Of a stretch of 64,000 nucleotides of DNA, positions 27,650-35,822 are shown one piece after another. Made by a program: the position numbers and the translations under genes. Location: positions 62,001-126,000 of the forward strand of contig NZ_JYNH01000001.1 of assembly GCF_000960765.1 (NCBI RefSeq). The letters are read 5' to 3'. The DNA is from Desulfosporosinus sp. I2. Lineage in GTDB: Bacteria > Bacillota > Desulfitobacteriia > Desulfitobacteriales > Desulfitobacteriaceae. How positions within the stretch are numbered: position 1 is the stretch's first letter; each line of letters starts with the position of its first letter. The notes under the pieces were generated by a model, which saw nothing but the letters and a program-made list of their open reading frames with translations, had not been told where the DNA came from and ran no database searches.

Positions 27650-28825
27650 ATGGAAAAAGTATTTGCTCAGAGAATGTCCTTACTCGGTACAGAGACTGCT
27701 TTTGAAGTTTTGGCAAAGGCTAAAAAGTTGGAAGCTCAGGGAAAAGATATAGTCCATCTAGAAATCGGTGAACCAGACTTTGACACTCCTAAGAATATTA
27801 TTGATGCTGCCTGCCTTGCCCTAAACAGTGGATATACCCACTATACTGCAGCCCCAGGAATTCCAGAAGTAAGGGAAACGATCGCTGATTATGTCCGTAA
27901 GCATAAAAACGTTGATGCTTCTGCTGACGATGTCGTTATCGTGCCTGGAGGAAAGCCCATCATGTTTTTCTCCATTATGGCAACTATCGATCCAGGTGAT
28001 GAAGTCATTTATCCTAATCCAGGCTTCCCCATTTATGAATCCGTCATTAAGTTTGTCGGTGGAAAGCCTGTCCCAATCCCATTACGAGAAGAAAACCAGT
28101 TCCGGTTAGATGTCAACGAACTTGCGCGATTGATTACACCCAAAACCAAAATGCTCATTATCAATTCCCCTGGGAATCCTACTGGTGGAGTGCTCACGAG
28201 TGACGATGTTAGAGCCATTGCAGATTTAGTGAGAGGGAAAGATATACTTGTTCTTTCTGACGAAATATACGATCGAATCGTGTATGGTGATACTCACCCG
28301 CTCTCCATTGCCTCGTTACCAGGAATGAAAGATTGGACTATTATCTTGGATGGGTTCTCAAAGACTTATGCCATGACTGGCTGGCGATTGGGCTACGGAG
28401 TGATGCACCCAGAAATAGCGGCTCGAATTGCTCAGCTTATGGTCAATTCTAATTCATGTACCGCAGCTTCTACTCAAATGGCAGGCAAGGAGGCACTCAC
28501 AGGACCCCAAAATGAGGTTGATACTATGGTTGCTGAGTTTAAAAGACGCCGGGATACTATGGTTACTGGCTTAAACTCTATTTCCGGAGTAAGCTGTCTT
28601 TCGCCAGAGGGTTCTTTTTACGTTTTCCCCAATTTAAAGTCGTTCGGCAAAAACAGTAAAGAGATTGCTGACTACCTTTTAAACGAAGCAGGAGTCGCTT
28701 GTCTAGGGGGTACTGCTTTTGGCTCATACGGTGAGGGATATCTTCGTTTCTCCTATGCAAATTCGATAGAGAATATCCAAAAGGCCTTAGAGCGTATTGA
28801 AACGGCTTTAGGCAAAATGCGATAA
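27650..28825 (+). CDS. Class I/II pyridoxal-phosphate aminotransferase (AspC/AlaT-like)
   Basis: 391 residues from ATG 27650; a GTG at 27638 lies too close to AAAGGGAAG. Fold-type I motifs are present: HLEIGEPDFDTP at the N-terminus, SPGNPTGGV, SDEIYDRIVYG and the PLP-lysine segment DGFSKTYAMTGWRLGY. A basic C-terminal Arg for the substrate carboxylate is in YLRFSYANS. The amino donor is not evident. Its operon partner is the hydroxyacid dehydrogenase, so glyoxylate or hydroxypyruvate could be the keto substrate. Confidence 0.9.
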   Translation: MEKVFAQRMSLLGTETAFEVLAKAKKLEAQGKDIVHLEIGEPDFDTPKNIIDAACLALNSGYTHYTAAPGIPEVRETIADYVRKHKNVDASADDVVIVPGGKPIMFFSIMATIDPGDEVIYPNPGFPIYESVIKFVGGKPVPIPLREENQFRLDVNELARLITPKTKMLIINSPGNPTGGVLTSDDVRAIADLVRGKDILVLSDEIYDRIVYGDTHPLSIASLPGMKDWTIILDGFSKTYAMTGWRLGYGVMHPEIAARIAQLMVNSNSCTAASTQMAGKEALTGPQNEVDTMVAEFKRRRDTMVTGLNSISGVSCLSPEGSFYVFPNLKSFGKNSKEIADYLLNEAGVACLGGTAFGSYGEGYLRFSYANSIENIQKALERIETALGKMR

Positions 28826-28867
28826 CCAAACAAAGTTGGAAACGACGATTCATCAAGCCTTCATAGC

Positions 28868-28898
28868 AAAACCGCTGAGCCAACGCTAGCGGTTTTTT
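28868..28898. terminator. Bidirectional terminator between aminotransferase and glutaredoxin genes
   Basis: AAACCGCT (28869-28876) pairs with AGCGGTTT (28888-28895); A run on one side and T run on the other. It sits exactly between the two converging stop codons. Confidence 0.8.
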
Positions 28899-28901
28899 AA
28901 T

Positions 28902-29138
28902 TCAATGTGAACTTAATGCAAGAGAGAGAATCTTTGCCTTGTTAAAACCCACTACTGTATTACTTCCTACCAAAAAAGTGGGCACACTTCTGATATTCCT
29001 CCTTTGTGACTCCATCAAGGCATCCTCGTCAGTACTTATGTTTCTTTCCTCGAAAGGGATGTTGTTTTGCGAAAGAAACTCCTTCGCTACGGCGCAGTAG
29101 GGTCAAGAATTGTTAGTAAACATAATTAGATTTTTAAT
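28902..29138 (-). CDS. Glutaredoxin/NrdH-like redox protein, probable selenoprotein (UPYC active site)
   Basis: Minus-strand frame of 78 codons read through one UGA at 29105-29103. Around it the protein reads KNLIMFTNNS, then UGA, then PYCAVAKEFLSQNNIPFEER, which is the first strand and active site of glutaredoxin/NrdH with the first Cys of CPYC replaced by UGA. Downstream come the cis-Pro motif RSVPTFLVG and TVVGFNKAKI, with no other stop until TGA at 28904. AGGAGGG (29153-29147) lies eight bases before ATT (29138), an unusual start; the first ATG (29123) is 23 bases away and would cut the first strand. A SECIS-like hairpin follows the UGA. The alternative is a pseudogene with two point mutations. 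Confidence 0.72.
29069..29087 (-). promoter_or_regulatory. Candidate bacterial SECIS hairpin
   Basis: In the mRNA sense: GCGAAGG, loop AGUUU, CUUUCGC, a 7-bp stem with one G-U pair. It starts 15 bases after the UGA, so the apical loop begins 22 bases after it, with G as second loop base. From memory, bacterial SECIS models ask for a small loop with G among the first two bases at about 16-37 bases from the UGA; this fits. Confidence 0.6.
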
Positions 29139-29395
29139 GGTTAGATCCCTCCTGTTATTTTTTACCTGCCGTTAGTATTGCATTAATTTTTTATTTCATT
29201 CCTATTTACAAAGTCAAATTTCTCATTACCTGCTAATAAATACTACCTATCTGGGCCCTAATCAGTAATATTTTCGGAGTGTTTTAATACACTTTAAAAA
29301 AGTATTGTCTGTTCTACACTCACCTGCTATAATTCTAACATATTCTTTTATGTGAGAAGCGCATATTGAATTAATTCAGACTAGACTCTAAAGCA

Positions 29396-29497
29396 ATGAG
29401 TGACGAGAAAGGAAGTATGGTTAGACGGAGAAACGATCAAGAAACGGAAATTGTTAAAGAAGGAATATCTACTTGTATTTGTGCTAAAAAGATTTAG
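29396..29497 (+). CDS. Possible 33-residue leader peptide upstream of the ABC transporter
   Basis: Open frame ATG-AGT-GAC to TAG, ending 11 bases before the receptor gene start. It is rich in charged residues and ends with CICAKKI. No convincing ribosome site precedes the first ATG. It may be untranslated leader. Confidence 0.2.
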   Translation: MSDEKGSMVRRRNDQETEIVKEGISTCICAKKI

Positions 29498-29508
29498 GAG
29501 GAGATAGG

Positions 29509-30750
29509 ATGGTTAGTATGGTAGGCAAGAAAAAATCACACACTTTAACTCGGTTGGGCTCGATGCTCCTGATTACAGCATTAATGGCTTCAGGGTGTGG
29601 AAGCAGCCCCGTTGCGAAGACGGAGCAAAAACCGATTAAAGTTGGAATTGTAGATACGTATACTGGTGGAGCAGCTGTCTATGCCAAAGACTCTTTAGAT
29701 GGCTTTAAACTGGCAGTTAAAGAATTAGAAGATAAAGGTGGTCCGAAGATCGAATTTGTCACTCGTGATGATGAATTCAAACCAGATAAATCAACAAGCT
29801 GGGCTAAAGAACTCGTGATGCGTGAAAAAGTCGATTTTCTGGCAGGAACAACAAATAGTGCAGGCTCCTTAGCTGTTTCGCAATATGCTAAAGAGAGTAA
29901 AGTACCCTTCATCGTTTGGGGCGGAATGAGTGACAGGATCACAGGTGAAGCGGGTCATCGCTATGTATTTAGCACGTTGCCAAATACAGCGATCATCGGC
30001 AAAGCTGGTGCTGTCCAACTCTCCAAGACATCCTATCAAAAAGTTTGGATAGCCGGTAGTGATTATGAATATGGTCACTCTTTGATCAATAATCTATGGT
30101 CCAATCTGACGACACTTAAACCAGACGTCAAGAAAATGGGTGAATCTTGGTGGCGTGTCGGGGAAACAGATTTCACGCCATATATCAACGCGATCCGCAG
30201 TGCTAAACCTGATGTGCTGGTGGTTGGTACCGGGGGAGCAGACATGGTAGCTTTTATGAAAGCGGTCAAAGCAACTGGGCTGACTCAAGAAATACCAGTA
30301 TGGGCACACACTAGCTACGACCCAGCTACCCTAAGGCCTTTGGGAGATCAAGCACCTGAAGGAGTGATGGGTACTAATCCATATTTGTATAATTATCCCG
30401 ACACAGCTGAAAATAAAGCCTTTGTTGAAGCCTTTAAGAAAGAATATAATCGTGAACCCGCTGCGTTTGCCTTGTACGGTTACATGGGAGGAAAATTCCT
30501 CGGTGAAGCAATTACCAAAGCAGGAAGTACCGATAAAGAAAAAATCATTGACGCTATGGAAGGATTAACGATTGATACTCCAGTCGGTAAGGCAACCCTA
30601 CGTAAAGAAGATCATCAGGTGGCAATTCCCATGTCCTATGGTGTAGTTGCCAAAGTCAATGGTGTCTTTACAGGTAAAGACCTTCACACTCTGAATTCTG
30701 ATGAAATTATGCCCTCGGTTGACCAAATTCTCAAGTCTAGGTCAAAATAG
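29509..30750 (+). CDS. ABC transporter substrate-binding lipoprotein, branched-chain amino-acid (LivJ) type
   Basis: 413 residues. The signal peptide ends in a lipobox (LMASGCGSS, Cys at about residue 30), so the protein is anchored outside the membrane. The mature part is a type I periplasmic-binding fold: IKVGIVDTYTGGAAVYAKDS, AGTTNSAGSLAVSQYAKESK and DVLVVGTGGADMVAFMKA. ATG follows AGGAGG. It starts the operon SBP-livH-livM-livG-livF. LivJ-like receptors also bind amides, urea, aromatic acids and other small acids. The convergent 2-hydroxyacid genes make a hydroxy acid a possible ligand, which is inference. Confidence 0.92.
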   Translation: MVSMVGKKKSHTLTRLGSMLLITALMASGCGSSPVAKTEQKPIKVGIVDTYTGGAAVYAKDSLDGFKLAVKELEDKGGPKIEFVTRDDEFKPDKSTSWAKELVMREKVDFLAGTTNSAGSLAVSQYAKESKVPFIVWGGMSDRITGEAGHRYVFSTLPNTAIIGKAGAVQLSKTSYQKVWIAGSDYEYGHSLINNLWSNLTTLKPDVKKMGESWWRVGETDFTPYINAIRSAKPDVLVVGTGGADMVAFMKAVKATGLTQEIPVWAHTSYDPATLRPLGDQAPEGVMGTNPYLYNYPDTAENKAFVEAFKKEYNREPAAFALYGYMGGKFLGEAITKAGSTDKEKIIDAMEGLTIDTPVGKATLRKEDHQVAIPMSYGVVAKVNGVFTGKDLHTLNSDEIMPSVDQILKSRSK

Positions 30751-30785
30751 TGTAGGGTAAGTGATAAGAGAAAGAGAAAAGATTA

Positions 30786-30818
30786 ATGGGCGGTGCTGCC
30801 AGGTGCCGCCCATTTACG
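30786..30818 (+). terminator. Partial terminator between receptor and permease genes
   Basis: ATGGGCGG (30786-30793) pairs with CCGCCCAT (30806-30813). Only TTTA follows, so read-through is likely. Such an element would give more receptor than permease. Confidence 0.6.
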
Positions 30819-30820
30819 CT

Positions 30821-31027
30821 ACTAGTCAGAAAGTATAAATAAAGTTTATATACTTTCTGGAAGGTCCCTTCTCGCCATCACGGCGCCTTGCCATCCATGG
30901 CGGCGCTCTAATCTCGAACATCCTTGTTCGAGTCTTGGCTACAGGGACACTCGGCCATCCATGGCCAGCGCTCTAATCTCGAACGTCCTGTTCGAGTCAT
31001 GGCCAGCGCTTGGCGCTAGCCATGTTT
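30821..31027. repeat. Modular palindromic intergenic repeat, locus A
   Basis: Modules in order: hairpin CAGAAAGTATA/TATACTTTCTG (30827-30859); GGTCCCTTCTCGCC (about 30863); a hairpin CTCGAAC...GTTCGAG; GGCTACAGGGACACTCGGCC; a second hairpin CTCGAACGTCCTGTTCGAG; and GGCGCTAGCC. GGTCCCT and AGGGAC form outer arms. The same modules, in other combinations, occur at 38683-38870 and 49880-50480. This copy lies inside the transporter operon. Confidence 0.85.
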
Positions 31028-31059
31028 TTTTAAATCATTGATGACGGGGGAGATTACCC

Positions 31060-31938
31060 ATGGATTTTGCCACACTCGCTAGTCAGTTTTTTATTGGACT
31101 AAGCAGGGGAATGATTTTTTTTATCGTTTCTGCAGGATTAACTCTGATCTTTGGGGTCTTAAGAATCACAAATTTTGCTCACGGAGCACTTTATATGTTA
31201 GGCGCATTTATCGCTTATTCAGTCTCAACCCTTGTTGGACAGGGTCCTTATGGTTTTTGGTTAGCCCTGCTGGTTGCTCCTGTCGCAGTAATGTTAGTTA
31301 GTCTAGTCATCGAGCGCGGGTTGCTTAGATTTATCTATAACCGAGATCATTTAATCCAGATGCTCTTAACGTATTCTCTAGTGCTCATTGCGGGAGATCT
31401 TGTCAAAATAATATGGGGAACAGAATTTAAGTCTATGAATATCCCTGCAGTTTTAAGAGGTTCCTTTAATCTATGGGGGGCATCCTTACCTTGGTATAAT
31501 GCATTCCTTCTGATCGTGGGGCCCATCGTTGCCCTTGGCTTATGGTTGTTCTTATCAAAAACCCATCTGGGTAAAATCTGCCGTGCAACGGCTACTGACC
31601 GAGAAATGGTGGATGTTTTGGGGATTAACAGTACCCGAGTATTTGCTATGGTTTTTGCATTGGGTGGATGGCTTGCCGGGTTGGGAGGAGCTTTGATTGC
31701 GCCAACGACCTCCATCTCGATGGGTATGGATGCTAGCATTGTCATTTATGCTTTCCTGATCGTGGTGATAGGGGGTCTAGGAAACGTCTGGGGTGCACTG
31801 ATTAGTTCAATTATTATGGGGGTTGGGGAGGCATTAGGGATTTTATTTATTCCGGGCATTGCCATCATAATTCCTTATATCATAGCAGGTGTTCTCCTTA
31901 TCGTACGACCCACTGGCTTGCTAAAATCTGCCTGGTAG
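31060..31938 (+). CDS. livH: Branched-chain amino-acid-type ABC transporter permease LivH
   Basis: 292 residues with about eight membrane segments. Family motifs include LTLIFGVLRITNFAHGALYMLGAF at the N-terminus and LGINSTRVFAMVFALGGWLAGLGGAL, the ATPase-contact loop, near residue 190. ATG is preceded by GGGGGAG. It forms the transport channel together with LivM and is followed by livM after 16 bases. Confidence 0.93.
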   Translation: MDFATLASQFFIGLSRGMIFFIVSAGLTLIFGVLRITNFAHGALYMLGAFIAYSVSTLVGQGPYGFWLALLVAPVAVMLVSLVIERGLLRFIYNRDHLIQMLLTYSLVLIAGDLVKIIWGTEFKSMNIPAVLRGSFNLWGASLPWYNAFLLIVGPIVALGLWLFLSKTHLGKICRATATDREMVDVLGINSTRVFAMVFALGGWLAGLGGALIAPTTSISMGMDASIVIYAFLIVVIGGLGNVWGALISSIIMGVGEALGILFIPGIAIIIPYIIAGVLLIVRPTGLLKSAW

Positions 31939-31954
31939 AGAAAGGAACATAGAT

Positions 31955-32939
31955 ATGTCCACGAATAACTTGAGATCCACAAAAAAACCTAAAAAGCTCG
32001 GCACCTATCTAGGTTGGGCCTTTGCAGTAGCAGGCGTTCTGATACTTCTGGTGGCCCCTACGATACTCACTCAATACTATGTCTACTTGCTGGCCACTGT
32101 TTTTTACAACAGCTTTACTAGCGAGCAGTTTAAATCTGGTTCTGGGTAACGGAGGTCTACTGCATTTGCACCATGGCGTATTTTTTGGGGTAGGCGCGTA
32201 TACGGTAGCGATCGTGATGACCAAAACTTCTTGGCCATTTGCTGTTGCGATCTTGCTAGCACCCATGGTTGCCGCACTTATAGCCTTAGTGATCGGATGG
32301 TTTTGCGTACGTCTAAGAGGACTATATTTTGGTATGCTTACGCTTGCTTTAGGGCAGTTAGTTTGGGCCATTGTATACCGCTGGAATGCTCTAACCAATG
32401 GAGACAACGGAATCCACGCCATACCCGTTCCGGAATCCTTGTCCTCTATTAATTCCGTTTATTATACGACGCTATTGGTTCTAGTCATCTCTCTTATAAT
32501 TCTCTACATGATCAGTAAATCGCCGTTTGGTATCACGTTACTTGCGACTCGCGATAACCCTGTGCGCTCGGAAAGCATTGGAATCAATGTCAAAAGCCAC
32601 CGCCTGATTGCCTTTGTTATTGCTGGCTTCTTTGCAGGAATTGCGGGCGTGCTCTTTGTCTTAGTTGAACGATCTGTAGCCCCCTCCCTGTTATTTTGGA
32701 ACAAATCGGCCGAAATCCTAATCATGTGTTTAATGGGAGGACTGACTGTCTTTATGGGCCCAACGTTAGGGGCCGGCATTTTAGTTCTTTTGTCGATGAT
32801 CGTTGGTCTTTACACAGAATATTGGCTTCTTGTCCTTGGGCTGCTGTTACTGATCCTCGTACTCTTCTTGCCTCAGGGTATTCTTGGTTATTTGATGGAG
32901 AGTTATGACAAACGCCGAAGTATGAGAGGAGAGAATTAA
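31955..32939 (+). CDS. livM: ABC transporter permease LivM with an apparent frameshift near the N-terminus
   Basis: Two overlapping frames together encode one LivM. The first (31955-) reads through the first membrane segment to QYYVYLLATVFY. The second (open from before 32079 to 32939) continues with TALLASSLNLVLGNGGLLHLHHGVFFG to the end. The switch falls at a run of six T (32100-32105); removing one base gives a continuous 327-residue LivM. If the frameshift is real, an ATG at 32079 could give a 286-residue form lacking the first helix. The contact loop GINVKSHRLIAFVIAGFFAGIAG is intact. A sequencing error is also possible. Confidence 0.8.
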
Positions 32940-32940
32940 C

Positions 32941-33678
32941 ATGCTTCAGGTTAAACAGCTTAAGAAAGCATTCGATGGATTTCAAGCCATCGCAGACGCT
33001 AACCTTTCTGTTCCGATAGGAGAAGTCGTGGCAGTCATTGGTCCCAATGGCGCAGGAAAATCCACCTTATTCAATTTAATAACTGGACACCTGCAGGCCG
33101 ATTCCGGTCATATCCAATTTCAAAGTCAAGAAATCACAAACTTAGCTCCCTATAAAATTTGCCATAAAGGAATGGCTAGATCTTTTCAGTTGATTAATAT
33201 CTTCTCTAGTCTAACGGTTTTTGAAAATGTGCAAACTTCAGTCCTTGCCCAACAACGCTTAGATCGGAATTTCTTTACACCCTCAAGAAGATTGCTGATT
33301 GATGAGACACTAGAGGTATTGGACATTTTTGGACTGTTAGAATTAAAAGATCGTTCGTGTACATCCCTATCTTACGGGGATCAAAAGGTCCTGGAAATTG
33401 CAATTGCTCTGGGAAGCAAACCCGAGCTCCTTCTCTTAGATGAGCCTACTGCAGGAATGTCTTCAGAAGAAACTCGCAAAATTGTTAATCTTATTAAGAA
33501 GTTATCCCGGGAAAAGGGCCTAACAATTTTAATTACTGAGCACGATATGGAATTAGTTTTTGATGTTGCTCAAAAAATTATGGTTCTTCACCAGGGTACA
33601 ACCATAGCTCAAGGGCTTCCTGAAGATATCAGAAACGATAAATCTGTGCAAAATGCCTATTTGGGGGAAGCAGGATGA
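32941..33678 (+). CDS. livG: ABC transporter ATP-binding protein LivG
   Basis: 245 residues. Walker A is GPNGAGKST, the ABC signature is degenerate (LSYGDQKVLEIA), Walker B is LLLLDEPTAG and the H-loop is TEHDMELV. The segment ICHKGMARSFQLINIF and the C-terminal NDKSVQNAYLGE are typical of LivG. The start directly follows livM. Energises uptake with LivF. Confidence 0.94.
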   Translation: MLQVKQLKKAFDGFQAIADANLSVPIGEVVAVIGPNGAGKSTLFNLITGHLQADSGHIQFQSQEITNLAPYKICHKGMARSFQLINIFSSLTVFENVQTSVLAQQRLDRNFFTPSRRLLIDETLEVLDIFGLLELKDRSCTSLSYGDQKVLEIAIALGSKPELLLLDEPTAGMSSEETRKIVNLIKKLSREKGLTILITEHDMELVFDVAQKIMVLHQGTTIAQGLPEDIRNDKSVQNAYLGEAG

Positions 33679-34370
33679 TGTTAGACGTTAGAGATATTCA
33701 TACCTATTACGGATTAAGTCACATCTTATTCGGTTTATCCTTACAGGTAAGTAAAGGCGAAGTAGTCTGTCTGCTTGGTCGTAATGGGGTAGGCAAGACC
33801 ACGACACTTAAGAGCATTATAGGAATTACCCCGCCAAAAACCGGACAAATCAAGTTTAAAGGGCAAGACATTTCAAAAACCCCAACTAAGCGGATGGTTA
33901 AATTAGGGATTAGCTTTGTCCCTGATAACCGTAGAATCTTTGCCGACTTGTCTGTGCGCGAAAATCTTGAGATCGCAACAGGCGTCAAATCAGGTGCTTG
34001 GGATTTGGATAAAGTCCATGGGTTATTCCCGGTCCTAAAAAGAGTCGAGAATCGGAGGGGCGGGAACTTAAGCGGAGGAGAGCAACAAATGTTAAGTATT
34101 GCTAGGGCCCTGCTTGGCAATCCTGAGCTTCTGATTTTAGATGAGCCGACCGAGGGACTGGCACCTTTGATCGTTCGTGAATTAGAAGAGCAAATTCTTG
34201 AGCTTTGTTCAACGGGGATATCGATTCTCTTAGCAGAGCAAAATCTCAAATCTGCTTTAAAATTAGCCAATCGGTGTTATGTCCTTGAACGAGGACAAGT
34301 ACGTTTTGAAGGAACAGTCGAAGAGTTAGCCGAAAATGAAGACGTTCGGTCGAAATATTTATTGGTTTGA
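33675..34370 (+). CDS. livF: ABC transporter ATP-binding protein LivF
   Basis: 231 residues. Walker A is GRNGVGKTTTLKSI, the signature is NLSGGEQQMLSIARAL, Walker B is LLILDEPTEGLAP and the H-loop variant is LLAEQNLKSALKLA (Gln in place of His, usual for LivF). It overlaps the livG stop by four bases (ATGA). The last gene of the operon, it is followed by a strong terminator. Confidence 0.94.
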   Translation: MMLDVRDIHTYYGLSHILFGLSLQVSKGEVVCLLGRNGVGKTTTLKSIIGITPPKTGQIKFKGQDISKTPTKRMVKLGISFVPDNRRIFADLSVRENLEIATGVKSGAWDLDKVHGLFPVLKRVENRRGGNLSGGEQQMLSIARALLGNPELLILDEPTEGLAPLIVRELEEQILELCSTGISILLAEQNLKSALKLANRCYVLERGQVRFEGTVEELAENEDVRSKYLLV

Positions 34371-34420
34371 TATCCTTCTCTGACAAAAAAATAGTTCATT
34401 GTTTTGCTGACATGTATACA

Positions 34421-34458
34421 ACGAGAGAACCCACATTATGCGGGTTCTCTCGTTCTTT
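34421..34458. terminator. Terminator between livF and larA
   Basis: ACGAGAGAACCC (34421-34432) pairs with GGGTTCTCTCGT (34442-34453). Both flanking operons converge here. Confidence 0.85.
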
Positions 34459-34526
34459 GGTTTAGCGCATGTTGACTATACACTGTCTGTTAAGCGCTTA
34501 CCTTGGATAGATAAGTAGGGCTATTT

Positions 34527-35822
34527 TTACGTTTTAAGCTTACTAGAGATCGGAAACGTGTTTTCTCCGTGAGGCATTATATAGACGGATTCCGGTTGAC
34601 GCCCAAGTATTTGACTTGCTAACTGCAAAGCTTCAGCGGTGGAATAGGCTGGAATCATCTTTACGTGTTTAACTAGCTCCATCGGCAAGGAACTGATCAA
34701 AATCACGGGAGTCTTTTGACAGATGCTCGCTGTTTTCAGGCTTATGAAGCCTGGCATTATAAAGTCAGCATGCAGTCTAACGTTCATATCCTCCACCTCA
34801 CCGTGATTAAAAAATTCCAGAAAAGGTTGAGAACCTACCCCCTCAGAGCATTCACTAACCAGGATAATGACTCCACCTTCTTGTACCGCATAGCTAGCAT
34901 TGTCCAAGGCCTTGATTGCTTGGTAAAGCTGAGTATCTTTAGGATACCCACCGCACGAAACGATGACTAACTCCGCTTTTTCCTCGATTTCAATTCCGAA
35001 GATTTCTTCGATCACCCGGCAACCCGCTTTATGTGCTTGATACAAATCACCCGCTGTAATATAGACAAATTCCTTCTTTTCGTTAATAACGACATTGAGA
35101 ATGAAATCCACACCAACTAGACGAGCGATTTCTAACATATCCTCGGCAACCGGGTTGCCCTCCATTTTTCCGGTTTCTATGTTTGGATTAAGTCCCTTGG
35201 GCCCTCCTCCTTTGAGTGCTAAAGCATGGTTTTGCTGGATCATCTCGTAACCACATACTCCAGGTGCAATAGACTTTCGGCCACCACCAAAGCCTGCAAG
35301 CAAATGATAAGCAATTCCACCGGTCAGAATCACCTTGTCTGCTTCCCACACCCGACGATTTACAAGAATGGGTGTTCCTTGGGAGGATAAACCTAAATCA
35401 ACTAAATCCTGGGCGCGACATTCGTGATCGTAAATGGAAACCCTCGCCAAGACCTTTTCCCCACAAATTGCAATGTGCTCTTCTAACGTCTGCAATCGAT
35501 GGTCCCCGGTCGCCGTTACAATAGAAATGTCCTTATCCGGTACTCCAGCACCATTTAAAACATTCAGCAGTACAGGCAAAAGGACATCTGCCCTCACCCA
35601 AAGTCGAGTAATGTCACTCACGATAATAACCACTTTGTCTCCAGGTTTTACGACCTCGATGAGTGGAACCGTTCCAACAGGATGAGCTACAGCCTCAAGA
35701 ATTGCTTGTTCTATATTCAGAATTGGCTGACTGGTTTTTGCTTCAATCTCCATAACCTTCGCGGAGGGCGGAAGCCTAAAGGACAACGTTTCTTTACCAT
35801 AGGCAAGGTCAAAACTATTCAC
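34527..35822 (-). CDS. larA: LarA-family nickel-dependent lactate racemase homologue
   Basis: 431 residues, close to the 424 of the characterised enzyme. Residues known from Lactobacillus LarA are present at nearly the same numbers: His108 (TATGDHR), His173 (GGIAYHLL), Lys183 (GGGRKSIAP, attaches the nickel-pincer nucleotide) and His199 (IQQNHAL). LarA homologues racemise lactate or other 2-hydroxy acids. The cofactor needs LarB, LarC and LarE, which are not in the window. GTG start, overlapping the glcF stop by eight bases. The operon glcD-glcF-larA suggests that one lactate isomer is converted to the form oxidised by GlcDF. Confidence 0.9.
   Translation of the reverse strand: MNSFDLAYGKETLSFRLPPSAKVMEIEAKTSQPILNIEQAILEAVAHPVGTVPLIEVVKPGDKVVIIVSDITRLWVRADVLLPVLLNVLNGAGVPDKDISIVTATGDHRLQTLEEHIAICGEKVLARVSIYDHECRAQDLVDLGLSSQGTPILVNRRVWEADKVILTGGIAYHLLAGFGGGRKSIAPGVCGYEMIQQNHALALKGGGPKGLNPNIETGKMEGNPVAEDMLEIARLVGVDFILNVVINEKKEFVYITAGDLYQAHKAGCRVIEEIFGIEIEEKAELVIVSCGGYPKDTQLYQAIKALDNASYAVQEGGVIILVSECSEGVGSQPFLEFFNHGEVEDMNVRLHADFIMPGFISLKTASICQKTPVILISSLPMELVKHVKMIPAYSTAEALQLASQILGRQPESVYIMPHGENTFPISSKLKT

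Noticed and set aside
33719-34270. 183-codon minus-strand frame inside livF
   Set aside because: Antisense of conserved ABC ATPase motifs; no ribosome site.
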